Positions 11,376 to 23,016 of a stretch of DNA of 64,000 bases are shown one piece after another; positions within the stretch are counted from its first letter, which is position 1; the number at the start of each line of letters is the position of its first letter. Under the pieces are notes generated by a model that saw nothing but the letters and a program-made list of their open reading frames with translations, was not told the origin of the DNA and searched no databases. Location of the stretch: positions 372,001-436,000 of the forward strand of contig QPFY01000020.1 in assembly GCA_003665825.1 (NCBI GenBank), given 5' to 3'. Both the position numbers and the translations under genes were made by a program. This DNA comes from Microbotryum silenes-acaulis. Lineage: Eukaryota > Basidiomycota > Microbotryomycetes > Microbotryales > Microbotryaceae.

Positions 11376-14300
11376 ATGGAGGACGATGAATTCGAGCTCG
11401 ATTTCGGCGAGGACGAACTCGACGTGGCCTCCACGACCACCACCACTGTCGAACCGTTGGTGACCCTCGCACGTTCATCTCTCCCAATTAAAGCTGCTCC
11501 TCCTGTGCAGGTAGTACCCTCGACGTCAACTTTGACTTCGGGCTCGACACCTTTCTCTATTCCCCCAGTCCCTTTACCTGGTCAAGCTAGTGGTGGTCGC
11601 AGTTTGAGCGAGGTCAAGACCACCAGCAGTAACAACGGCAGCACTTCGATCAAACCCAAGACATCCGTACCATCCCCACCCCAACCCTCCACTACCACCA
11701 CCACCACCAGCCAACCGAAACACGACTCGAGCAAAGATGCGAACGGTCAACCCATGCTCAAAGGTTGGGTCTCGCGCATGTCCACTTCGACCGGCGACAT
11801 TTACTATCGCAAGCCCGCCACCCCAAACAGTCCGACCCGGTCGTCGTGGTACATTCCTGGATCTGCCGAGTGGAAAGCTGATGAAGAACGCAAAGCGAAG
11901 GAGACTGCTCGTCCCGCGTCGACAACTTCCGAGACACGTGCAGCAGCTGAGAAGCAGCCTTTGCCCCTGCCAACCGCTTCCAAGACCGAGACGGAGGCTC
12001 AGTCGGGTCGGACTACACAGAAGCAGCCATCTTCGAAACACAGCGAAGGCATCTCGGAATTTGCGCAAGGCGGTGGTTGGCACCTCACCACCAACAATAC
12101 TGCTGCTCCTTCTCGACAGGGTCCATCGGGTGAGCGATCCCATCACATCTCCGCGATCCATGCTGTCGATCGAGCGTATCTCGCCACGTCGCTCGTACGA
12201 GTTGCATGATTCTTGCATCGCATACACCGCGTTGCGATCTACATTGCCGATCGTGTGAAGGTCGGAAAGCTCGGGTTTATCGGAGCCTCGCTCGCCCCCC
12301 CCCCTGATCACGAACAACCTGTTTTCGGAAGCCAATCGCTCATTCTCACGCTCGGTCGATCTTCATCGCTCGTGCTCTTCTACGATACAGGATCCGACTC
12401 TTCGCGCAATGTAGCTACTCGTGATACCATCGTGACGCAAGACGACCGGGGTCCTCAACCCTCCGAACCGGCTCGAACGGTCGCAACCAAAAGTCAGCCT
12501 CATCCCACCGCTTCTTCGTCGTCGCTTTGCGCGCATCATCGCTCTCAGATCTGATGCTCTCTCGTTCCGTTTCCCTCGCGTACCTTCGACCGTATTCTCC
12601 GCAACTCTACAGGTCGAACACCCTTGCCACCGCAGCAAGCCGTCATCGGGCGATCGACGTCGACGAATCCCGTAACCGCGGCGCCCGTCGATGGACCGAG
12701 TAGACCATCGTCGATGGAGGCTACGCGATACGCCTCACCTTTGAGTGGGCGAGACGTCGCCCTTCGACCTCGTGAAGCACCGATTGCGAATGGTGGGCCT
12801 CGGTTCGCTGCAGACGCACCTCGGTTCGCGACGGATGCTCGTCCCAACCGAATAGATGACAATTCACGATGGGCTCAACCTGCACCGCCGGTTCAAAGGA
12901 GTGCCAATTCGGTCCCTTCTACCGCAGGAGGTGCGAATCGCGTCCCATTAGGGAACAAACGGCCGAACCCGATGACGTTGGACCCTTCGACCAAATTCGC
13001 TTCGCCGGCCTTGTCTGTGGCTGCGAGTGTGCCACCTAGAAGACGCTCACCTTCTCCTCCTGCACGACTCGTTTCCTCTCCACCGCGAAGAATGGCCAAG
13101 GAGGAGACTCGTTTTGCATCAAACAGGGACGTTCCACCGCATATTCGTTCGAACTTGGATCGCGATCGACGTCCTTCCCCTCCACCTCGTCGATCTTCGC
13201 CACCTCCTCGTCATTCATCACCGTCCCGTAGACCCGTGTCGACTTCGAACATGCATCCACTTTCCGCACCGCAAGCATCAACACGACCAATGAAACCCGA
13301 TCTTGAACTACCTCCCCATCTCGCGCATCGCGAACCTCCTCGAACGACACCAGACCTTCACCGAGACCGAGACCGAGAGCGTGAGCGAGAGCGTGACTCC
13401 GCACCTCATCTCATGAATCGAACGCCTCTACCTCCCTCTTCTTCTTCCTCAAGGAGAAGATCCCGATCCCCACCACCTCCTCCATCATCTGTTTCCGCTC
13501 CGACTACGACTCCGACGAGGATGAACGAATGGACCCACCCTGATCGTCAAGCATTGGTAGGAGGTAGCGCGGGGGGAATGAGTAGGTCGTCGCAAGCGCA
13601 AGGTTGGTTAACGAATGATGTTCAATCGAGTGGTGGTGCGGAACGGTCCGGGTCCATCGGGGTTAGAGGAGTACTGAATGGAGTGAAGAATGGTAGTGGT
13701 GGTGCGGAATCTGAGGGTCCGAAACCGATGAGGACTTGGGGAAAACCTCAGTCGCAAGTCGTTCAAGATAGGGTTCAAGAGCAAGGTGGTGGTGGGGAGA
13801 GGGAGAGGGAGGATTTGAGAAGGCCCCGAGGGGAGAGGAATGAGGTGGAGGTGGAGACGAAACGGAGGAGGGTTGAGGGGGCTGAAGAGAGGAACAGAGG
13901 GACGGGTTGGGATGAGAGGGTTGAGAAGGAATGGGGGACGGGTGGGTGGGATTCAGGCGCGGGTGTGAATGGGAGTGGTAATGAGGGGAGGGACGAACGG
14001 AGGGAGGTTCGACCGGATGAGGATCGGGGTCGGGATCGAAGGGATGAGATGAGGTACGAAGATCGAGTTGAGGAGCGGGTTCAAGCACCGAGGGAGCCCG
14101 TTCCTCCTTCTCGCGCGATCGGACAAGGTTGGGAAACGAAGAGCTCCTCCCTGTCGGAGGCGAATGGGTGGGAAACGAAGGAACAGCCTTCCGCACCGCG
14201 TGCAGACGAGTGGGCCGATAACAGGAATCGAAGGGACGACCGACCTGAAAGAGAGGACGAACGGACATTATCGGATCGCTTCAAAGAACCCAACCTCCCT

Positions 14301-14866
14301 GTCCAAAAAGAGGGCTGGGCATTGAAAGGCAAAGGCGACGGGCGATCGCTCCAACAACTTCCCACCAATTATCGACGCTCCGGCGACCCATCTTCTCATT
14401 TAACCGATCGTCCGCTCTCCGATCGGTTCAACGGTCCTTCTCCGCCCCTCACACGCCAGGAAAATCAGAATCAGAAACGGGGAAGTGGGAGTAAAACTAG
14501 TGATCCTTCGATCTCACCTCCCCTCAATGGAAATAGGGAGGAAGGGACTTTTGGAGGAAGGGGCTCGGATAGTTTGGTCGGGAGACTGGAAGGGAGGTCT
14601 TTGTCGGATCGGCTTGGCGGTAGGGGCGGCAAGGAGGGGGGTATGAACAAGGGCGGCAAGGAGGCAGTGGCGAATAGGGTGAGCAACTTCCGGAAGGCTC
14701 CTTGGAAGGGGTCTGAAGCTGAAGTCTGGAATTTGTGCAGGGTTCTCTGGCCACCAAGCAGCGTGAAAAGTCTCTACTCGATCGAGTCGATTCGAAATCA
14801 AGGGGTTCGGCCTTTCCTGCCCGAGGTGGTCGAGGAGGACGATCCTTGTTGGATCGGTTGTCCTAA
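11376..14866 (+). CDS. WW-domain low-complexity protein with repeated LSDR-type motifs
   Basis: Function unknown. I start at MEDDEFELDFGEDELDVAS (11376); the frame is open further upstream, but that part lies in repeat-element DNA. A WW-like domain follows (LKGWVSRMSTSTGDIYYRK ... SWYIP). After two introns (a 12391-12492 exon in between, rejoining at GRTPLPPQQAVIG) comes a long Arg/Ser/Pro and then acidic/basic, RS-like disordered region. The last intron (about 68 nt, donor GTGAGC after VANR) shifts frame and gives GSLATKQREKSLLDRVDSKS and the end SLLDRLS at 14866. A short motif S/T-L-S/L-D-R-F/L/V occurs five times near the C-terminus: LSDRFKEP, LSDRFNGP, LSDRLGG, LLDRVDS, LLDRLS. A splicing or RNA-related role is only a guess from the WW plus RS-like composition. 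Confidence 0.7.
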
Positions 14867-14981
14867 GACTCCGAAAGTCTCTCTCCCTCTCTTGCTCTCT
14901 CTAAGACTGTAGTCTATCTCTTCCTCCGGAAACCAAGTTACCACAACTGCAATACATCAAACCAATTCATCACCAAACCAT

Positions 14982-17543
14982 CTACTGCCTCTTGAGCCAC
15001 TCGATCGCCCTCTGATCCCCCTTGAGGAAAGGGATCAACGTCGCTCGAATATGATCATTGTGCTTCTTGAGCCATGTCTTCTCATCGTGAGTCAGGAGCT
15101 CAAAGTTGACGAGTTTGTTGGATTGGATGGGGACCTATTGAGATCACCAAGAAAACAAACAGTATCAGTAATCTTTGGGCCCAGAGGATCCGACGGAGAA
15201 TACTGCTCGAGCAGGACTGACCATCGTGACCCTCTCGAACCCGAACCATTTCTTATTCCCAAAATCGCGCCTCGTCTTGACCTCTTTGACGACCAAAACG
15301 CTCTCGATCCGGATTCCGTAACTTCCTTCTTCGTAAAAGCCCGGTTCGTTGGAGAGGACGTGACCGACCTTGAGGGGGTAAGTCGATTTGTATCCAAGGC
15401 CATGAGGTCCTTCACTGTGAAAGCGAACAGGAGGCGAGTAAACAATGATCAGTTTATTGACGTACGAACTGAACTGAATGGTGAGGAAGAGGAAGAGGAC
15501 GTACTGCACCCCCAAATACTGCCCAATCCCATGCCCGGTCCCATGCGAATATTGCATCCCTTCTTTCCACAACTTGATCCTCGCCAACACGTCCAAATCA
15601 CCCCCCGAAGTACCTTCAGGGAAAATCGCTTGGTCGATCGCGATATGTCCCTGAAGCACACGCGTGAAGGCCCTTTTCTGTTCGGGGGTTGGATGACGTC
15701 CTAGGAAGGACGTCCGGGTGCAGTCGATGGTCGCGTCGCTGGTGGGGTTGAGGGGGCAGGGTCAGTCTTCCTTCCTGGAGTCAGATAGGACCAGAAAATA
15801 TACGTACAGATATTGCGGCCCACTATCATTCAAATAAGGTGTCCCCAATTCAATCACGCTACTCTCCTTCTTCGTCGGTGCATAATGAGGCAACGCCGCA
15901 TTCGCCCCCGTCGCCGAAATATTATCATACCCCAAACCCTCATAAAACTCCCCTTGACTCCTAATCCTCGTAAACTCCTCCGCCGCCTCGAATTCAGTGA
16001 TGGGGAGACCTTTTTTGGAGACGGTGTGTTCGAGCCAAGAGGCCCATTTGGCCCAGGCGAGTCCATCGCGTATATAGGCGTTGCGAAAACCTTGAATCTC
16101 GATCGGGTTCTTGATGGCTTCCCATTCGACGATGGGTGAGAGAGGAACGACGGTGAGGTTGTCATCTTGAATCGCTTGAGCAGCGGCCCAACTCAACGAT
16201 CCATCCGAGACGACTTTGATACTCCCTTGAATCTCTTTCAAAGCTTGAGCGTACGATCGAATCTGACCTCCCAAATCATGGATATACTCCCTCAATTGAT
16301 CCGTCACGCTCCCTTCTTGAATCCACACCGTAAACTTGTCCTCCTCCGAAGCCGGAACGAGTAGGACCGCATAAAAGAAAGGGTTGAACGCAATATCCTT
16401 GGCGCGCAAGTTCAACAACCAAGCGATTTGAGGTAAGGTCGAAACAAAAAAGGATGCGTCTCGACCGCCTCCGTTCTGGTTCTGTTGAAGCCAGGTTCGG
16501 AGTCGGGCCAGTTTAGAGGAGGCGAGTTCACCGGTGAATTGAAAAGGGTGGAGTTGGATCTTGCTGGACAGACGCGCGGGACGGTCCGAACCCCAGATTT
16601 GGTCGACGAGGTTATAGGGCGAGGCGTTGAGGGTGAGCTTGGTCGACTTGAACGAGTCCAGGAGGCGTTTGGCCGCACCTGAGGGAAGGAACGACAAGGT
16701 TTTCAGGTCAGCTGGGGTATGCTCGGTCGTTAAGATGGGAGCTTAAAACTGACTATATGCGATCGTATTCGAGTCGACCCCAATCACGCTCCCCTGCGGC
16801 AAATCCAACAACCAAGCCGACCAATCCGTGACGTCGGACATGCCCACTTTCTCCAAGGTCCACCGTTCCAAATCGAGTTGACGAGCCGCTTGGACGTAGT
16901 AACGACTATCGGTGAAGAGGTGGGCTTCGGACGAGGTGATGATGGCTGTTCCTGCGGAACCGGTGAAACTGTGGGGGGAACAGGAGACAGGGGTTGGTTA
17001 TTTTGGTTCTATATGGGAAGGCTGTAGCACTTACCCAGAGATGAACTGCCTTTGTTTATCGCATTCGCCGGGGTATTCGGACCCATGAGCGTCAGAGGAT
17101 AAGACGATGCTGAAAACACCGGGCAGAGGAAGAGAGAAAGCCAAGCTCCTGTCCATCAGTTCTGATACGACCACCCCCCACCGACACATCCCTCACCACC
17201 CCCCTCCTCCATGAACTCACTAGGCATCAATTTCCTGCTCCTTCATCAACTCCCTCAATCGCTCCAAGCGTTGCTTTCCTTGAAGCTGGCGCTGCAATCG
17301 AGCAGCAGCGACCGTGTGGGGCGGATCGGCGCACCGCGTAGTCGTGTGCGACGACACGTCAGCCTCAAAGTCGAGATATCGTTTCTCATCTAGCAACGAG
17401 TCGGCTGAGGAGGAGCGACTGCATTGACTGGAGGAGCCGGTGAAGCAGCTCAGGAGACCCATGCTGGTGTCGAGGTGTTGATGATGTGGTAGGAAGGAGG
17501 CAAAGGTCCCGTACGCGCTTCGGACAGACCGGCGAGCGCTCAT
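14982..17543 (-). CDS. XPNPEP1: Xaa-Pro aminopeptidase P (creatinase-fold metallopeptidase)
   Basis: Removes N-terminal residues before proline using two Mn ions. The N-terminal non-catalytic creatinase domains are seen in DAHGSEYPGECDKQRQFISG, FTDSRYYVQAARQLD and the long exon 15762-16697. The catalytic pita-bread domain has the ligand Asp in YLNDSGPQY, Asp in DATIDCTRTSFLG, His in YSHGTGHGIGQYLG, Glu in LSNEPGFYEEG and Glu in GIRIESVLVVKE: all five metal ligands are present. The protein ends DQRAIEWLKRQ. About seven exons. The first Met (17543) gives a basic leader (MSARRSVRSAYGTFASF); a second in-frame Met at 17462 starts MGLLSCFTG, so two N-termini are possible. The gene runs convergently into the WW gene, 115 bp apart. 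Confidence 0.92.
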
Positions 17544-17692
17544 CCCAATTTGGACGGGCAGGGTGCGGCCGAACGTGACACTTGCCTAGCTCCTCTTCAT
17601 ATGCACGAGACGACGTTCATAAATCAGGTACGCATTACAACAACGAAGAAAAGATACGATCAGGCTACAAAAACGTCCAGAACTTTCCATCA

Positions 17693-19153
17693 TCACAATT
17701 TACTGCTCGGGGGTGAATCATCGATGCTGGGTTGCGCCCTCGCGACTTTCCACCGAGGATCCTTGGAAGCCGCCTCAAAGAGCTAGAGGGTTTTAAAAGC
17801 CGGCAGTCAGCGCTTGAGCACATGCTTAGTATACTATCCCCTGAATCTGTTCACTCACCTCCTCGCGACTCTTCTCCCCCGGAGCTTCCTTCCCAAAAGC
17901 TGGTTTCCGCCCATAAGCAATCTCCGCCACCTGAATCAAAATCCCCGCGGTCAACCCCGTGACAGGTTTATGATTCGTTTCAAACGAATGGAACCGTGAA
18001 GGCACCCTATCGAACCATTCGTAATCGGCGTAGGTGTGGTAAGGTTTTTGGCCGGTGACGACGTCCTTGGGTACGGCATTGGTCAGAGAGGGGTCCGAGC
18101 CGGTGTCGGAGAGGAATCCGGAGAGGGGGAAGGAGAATACGGTGTCGACTTCGTCTGCATTCAGTTCGGGCTGTACAAAGAATTTAGGTTCGTTCTCGTT
18201 GGTGATGCCTCCGTGATGCTCCCTAAAGTTCGCGCGCACCTTGAGCGAATAATCAATCACGAAAACGACGACGGGTGTCACGAGCAACAGGTTCCTCGCC
18301 AGGTATGGAGGTAGAGTGGTCAAGTACCGGATCTTCTCCGTATTATACGGAAGACCAACTTCCTCAAACGCTGTGCAACATAGACGTGCGTCAGGACCGT
18401 CCTTTCTTTGCAACGGGGAGCTTTGCCGAAGAATTCTCCGGCTTTTTAAACACTGACCTTCCCGCCTGGCCGTAGCTTCGAGATTCATGTCTATGAGATG
18501 GGAAGTTCATGGAGTCAGCCTCAGACATTGCTCTCTATCTTGCAAAAGAGTCCGCATGACCGGACCACTCACCACCGGCCTCCATCTTGCCCCCGGGTAA
18601 AGCGACATGACCCGGCTAATGAATTCGGGCATCACCCGGGCCCCACTTTTTTGAGTCAGCTCGTGCTCCGGGATCTCTACTGCTTGGGTGAGCCCACTCA
18701 CAAAAGTGCGTAGAGTCTTTGAGCGAGTCGAGAGCAGTACGTTGAGGTTTTTCCCCGTTCGTGAGCCAAAGAGGGCGACGAGAACAGCGGCTCGACCTGC
18801 TGGGACCGGGTCTACGTGGTTGACAGCGCGGACCGGCGTTCGTGATCAGCCGAGCTGAGCTGGTTCAAGCGCCACATATTATCGACCACTGAGCGCACAA
18901 GTCCACCCCGGGTGCGGGACATCAACACAGGTTCCTCCGTGAACTCACACGTATCAAAAGGCGGCTTGTACCTCGCCAACCTCCCCAAAGCTTGCAACGA
19001 TTCGTCCGAGAGGGGTTCTATTTGGGAAAGCATGTCGCTCGATTCGTCGCGCTGTTGGACGAGTTCGTCGGTGTCGTAGTAGCCGACTTGGGACGCATCG
19101 TCTTGCATGGGCTGCGGTGGGCGCGAGGGTGGGTCAGGATTGGGTGGGCTCAT
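17693..19153 (-). CDS. PCD1: Nudix hydrolase, PCD1/NUDT7-8 CoA-diphosphatase type
   Basis: Likely hydrolyses CoA or related diphosphates, in peroxisomes if like yeast Pcd1. The N-terminal exon holds LARYKPPFDTCEF; then an AVLVALFGSR..LNVLLSTRSK strand. The Nudix box is assembled across introns: VALPGGKMEAG, DMNLEATARRE, AFEEVGLP, giving G-x5-E-x7-REAFEEVG with all consensus residues. Next come PYLARNLLLVTPVVVFVIDY and the HSFE..KPVTGLTAGILIQVAEIAYGRKP segment typical of this subfamily. The last splice (…KSREE to LFEAASKDPRWKVA) ends at KL, stop 17693-17695. About six exons. The C-terminal SKL-like signal is SSKL: the last three residues are S-K-L, a PTS1 peroxisomal signal, which supports the PCD1 call. 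Confidence 0.87.
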
Positions 19154-19364
19154 CGCTGGGAGGTTGGTAGGGTGGATTCAAAGGTGTAGAGACTGGAAGG
19201 AGGAAGAGAGCAAGCGCACAGTCACGGAGCGCGACGACCTTGCCTCGTCCTGCCTCTCTTGCCTTCCACTCTCCACCCATACACCGCGCACAGCAAGCAC
19301 CTCTACCCAGACAAAATATTATCTCCACTCGGCAGACCCCCTCAGCATCCCAACACCCTACACC
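19154..19364. promoter_or_regulatory. divergent promoter region between PCD1-like and PPIH genes
   Basis: About 0.2 kb between two divergent start codons, CT-rich toward the cyclophilin gene. The promoter role is inferred from layout. Confidence 0.4.
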
Positions 19365-20310
19365 ATGTCCAAAGTACCAGCTCGACCGATCGCCTTCTTT
19401 GACGTCTCGATCGGCAACACACCCGCAGGCAGGATCAAGATGGAACTTTTCAGCGACGTTGTACCAAAGTAGGTCAAATCCACCACGTTCATTGACCACC
19501 CACGTGGAGGCTAACGAGCCTCCCTCCAGAACGGCCGAGAACTTTCGCCAACTCTGCACGGGCGAACACCGCGTCAATCACATGCCGATCGGTTACAAGA
19601 ACAGCATATTCCATCGCGTGATCCCCAACTTTATGTGTCAGGTACGTGAGATGCACAAGGAGACATCACCGGAGCTTCAGCTGATCCTGATCCTGGGGGG
19701 CGATCCCACTTGTGGATCTTATACAGGGGGGTGATTTCATCAACGGTGATGGAACCGGTTCGACGTCGATTTATGGGCCTCAGTTTGATGATGAGAATTT
19801 CGAGGTCAAGCATGATGCGGCGGGGTTGCTGAGTATGGTCAGTCTCAAGGCAGGGACGATGCGGTGGGAGCATCATCCTTGGTACTCCAAGCGTATCGCT
19901 GACCCCATCTTTGTGTACAGGCCAACTCTGGACCAGGGACAAATGGTTGTCAAGTACGCCCCCCACCGTCGTACTCTCGACGACAGATCTTTCCTTTTTT
20001 CCCCCCACATGTTGACAACGCCCCCTATCGTTCAATCCACCCCCCCACAGTTCTTCATCACCACCGCCCCCGCCCCCTTCCTCGACGGCAAACACACCGT
20101 GTTCGGCAAAGTGCTGGGCCAAGACTCGATGTTGGTCGTCAGGAAAATCGAGAACGTCGCAACGGGTCCTAACAATCGACCGAAGCTACCGGTCACGATT
20201 ACAGGTTAGTCGAACGCACCACGTCTTTCTGTAAAACTTGTGATGGTCTTTGAGAAGCTAATGCTGGGAGTCCCGGATTTTCGTGTCCGATAGAATGTGG
20301 TGAAATGTAG
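19365..20310 (+). CDS. cyclophilin H, spliceosomal peptidyl-prolyl isomerase (PPIH type)
   Basis: Proline cis-trans isomerase of the U4/U6.U5 snRNP cyclophilin group. Five or six exons spliced give about 180 residues: [111 protein letters not shown] and a C-terminus ..LPVTITECGEM. Catalytic Arg (FHRV), Phe, Gln (GCQFF) and the His of DGKH are present. The insertion [15 protein letters not shown] and the ending CGEM are diagnostic for human PPIH-type cyclophilins. The last exon contributes only five residues and the stop (20294-20310). Confidence 0.94.
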
Positions 20311-20850
20311 ATTGTGCAATCGCGAAGCAATGCACCCCCGATGGTCTTTCGAACTGGGCCGAAAGTTGGAGTGAGTGTCCCTCAAGAATGTACATAACCT
20401 CGAAAGAGGTTTTGAGATTTTCAAAAGTCGGATGTGCATGACTAAGCTTCATGAAGATTGTGCCTCCGCCAACCTGCCGGGTTGGCCCCTTTCGGTCCAC
20501 GCGCCCACTTCGGACGTCGACGATCGAGCCTTTTCGAGCCGACCTGCTCAACCCCATCAGACACCCACTCGCTCTACTGAACCATTTTATTGTAAATAAT
20601 CCGAGAAAGAACTCACCAGAAGGATGCACACACGAAACCTGCACTTGAAACCACTTTCAAGTGGCGATCGGATTCGCTGGCAAGCAATCGCTTTTCGTGA
20701 ATTTCTGATTGGCCGAAACAGAAAGCCAGAAAGGAAGCGCGAGGCAACGAGGCCTGCCCGCGGTGACGGCTGTTAACTGTTCGCTTTCCCGCCTCACCGC
20801 AACCGCACTTGAACGCCACGCACACACTCGCACAGCTAGGCCATCCAAAC
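20311..20850. promoter_or_regulatory. upstream region of SDH2
   Basis: About 0.5 kb without a supported gene. It holds the PPIH 3' end and presumably the SDH2 promoter and 5' UTR. No specific element recognised. Confidence 0.35.
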
Positions 20851-22421
20851 ATGTCCATGTCCATGTTCTCCTCCGTCGCCAAGCGCTCTTTCCAGTCGAC
20901 ATCACGAGTGAGTACCCAGCTGCGATGTGAGGAGGTATTGAGACCTGCTGACCTCGGTTCCGTCCCGTCCCGTTCCGCGCCCAAAGCAGGCGACCCGAAC
21001 GCTCGCCACCGCGGCTTCGTCCAGTGACAAGCCGGCGCAACTCAAAACGTTCCAGATCTACCGATGGGTGAGTTGGAGCACTTCAGTCTGCTGGGGAAGC
21101 ATGGGTGGTCGCCTGGTTTAATACCCGATCGGATCGGATTGGGTCGCTTTGTGGCGCGAGACGCGAGACGAGGTGCCCCCGCGGCTCAGCGCAACAGGCC
21201 TTGGCCGGCGTGCGCCTCTGGGGATCGTCAACCGGGTCACCGCGGCAATACATCCCTCGATCTTTACCCACAATGCCTATCTCCGCACAAGATGACTGAT
21301 CACTTGCCTTACCGCCCATTCAGAACCCCGACCAACCCACCGAGAAGCCGCACTTGCAGTCGTACCAAATCGACATGGCCAAATGCGGGCCCATGGTGCT
21401 CGACGCGATCCTCAAGATCAAGAATGAGCTCGACCCAACTTTGACGTTCCGAAGGTCGTGCCGGGAAGGCATCTGTGGCTCGTGTGCGATGAACATCGAC
21501 GGCGTCAACACGTTGGCGTGCTTGAAGAGAATTGAGAAGGATAATAAGGATATGAAGATTTACCCTTTGCCGCACAGTCAGTTCTCAGCCGGGAGCTTGC
21601 GATCGGAGCGAGAGCCGTTTCGCTAACATCCGCAGAGGTCCCTGACTGACAGTGTACATCATCAAGGATTTGGTGCCCGATATGACTCAGTTCTACAAGC
21701 AGTACAAGGCCATCGAGGTCAGTCTGGGGACGATGTCACGTCGCTGGCCGCAGCGGGTCCAGCCCAACTCGGAACTCACGCCCCTCATCTCTCTTTACTT
21801 GTCTTTCTCAGCCCTTTTTGCAAGCCGAGAAGCCCGCAGATGGGAAGGAGCACCTCCAGTCGCGTGAGGACCGCAAGAAGCTTGATGGCATGTACGAGGT
21901 CAGTCGATGCTGATCCGGGAGTCCGAAGATCACGATCAGGCAGGTTATACTGATACGATTATCGTCCTCCCATCTCCTAGTGCATTCTCTGCGCATGCTG
22001 CAGCACATCCTGCCCTTCGTACTGGTGGAACCAGGATGCCGGCTACCTCGGCCCTGCTGGTGAGTGGAGCAGACGCAAAAGAATCCTATGCGAACTGCGC
22101 GCTGAACGAGTGATGTCTGCGCGTGACGCTCACAGTGCTTATGCAAGCGTACCGCTGGATCGCCGACTCTCGAGACCAAATGACGAGCAAGCGCCTCGAG
22201 CAGCTGCAGAACCCCTTCTCGCTCTACCGTTGCCACACCATCTTCAACGTGAGTTCTTAAGAGCGGGCGAGGGTAGGTGGGGTGGAAGAGCTCGCAAGGC
22301 ATGGAAGCTGATAACAGGCATGATTCCGTTTGCGATGCAACAGTGCACCAAGACCTGCCCCAAGGGTCTTAACCCGGCCAAGGCGATTGCCGCCTTGAAG
22401 CAGGAGATGTCGACGGCTTGA
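20851..22421 (+). CDS. SDH2: succinate dehydrogenase iron-sulfur subunit
   Basis: Complex II / TCA-cycle subunit on the matrix side of the inner mitochondrial membrane. Exon 1 encodes a presequence ([19 protein letters not shown]). The ferredoxin domain carries the [2Fe-2S] cysteines in [16 protein letters not shown] and TLACLKR. The C-terminal domain has [17 protein letters not shown] and [19 protein letters not shown] for the [4Fe-4S] and [3Fe-4S] clusters and quinone-site residues, including the His of CHTIFNC that is mutated in carboxin-resistant fungi; it is wild type here. Eight or so exons; the end is ALKQEMSTA, stop 22419-22421. Confidence 0.96.
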
Positions 22422-23016
22422 GGAGCATGGAGCCCGAATGAGATGCTGCTAGAGGGAGGGAACGAGAGGAGCATCAAGAGGTCGTTGGGGGAAGTCTAGT
22501 CATGAATGCAATTTTCGAACGCTTATTTGTAACTTGTTAAACGAAGATGGGATGGGATCTAATTGTAGAATGCGGTGAAAGGATGTACGATGAATTTTTG
22601 GGTTTGGTTCCCGAATTGCTCCGGGCTCGGACTTCGGCGAAGGCGAATCCCTCAAGCGACCGCCGAGTCTCGCACCGGCAGTAGTCCTTGGCCTCTCGCA
22701 GCTCGCATCGCATCCCATCGCCGTCCAGCCCGACTTTGACCGACCTTTTTCACCCGACAAATCGACGAGACTGTCTGGCATCTAATCCTGTACTGCTACC
22801 ACTCCTCGTCGTGCATCAGCCTGCACCACTCGCGAACGCTGAAACTGGACAACGGCCTCTCTCACAACCTCCCCGCTCCCTACGCCACTCTCGCGTCACC
22901 CCGCCGGCCGTCGGTGCCTGAAACTCATTCTCGACGACTACCCCGGGAGCTCCAGTGCACCCGACTCTCGCAACGCAATCTCACCTCCGTAGCCACTCCT
23001 GCAGCACATCTCCAAG
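22422..23016. other. intergenic region between SDH2 and the membrane-protein gene
   Basis: About 0.6 kb with no supported coding exon. It contains CT-rich sequence before the next start, which looks like promoter and 5' UTR. Confidence 0.35.

Noticed and set aside
11574..12335. 253-codon minus-strand frame opposite the WW gene
   Set aside because: Low-complexity Arg/Gly/Ser shadow of the plus-strand exon.
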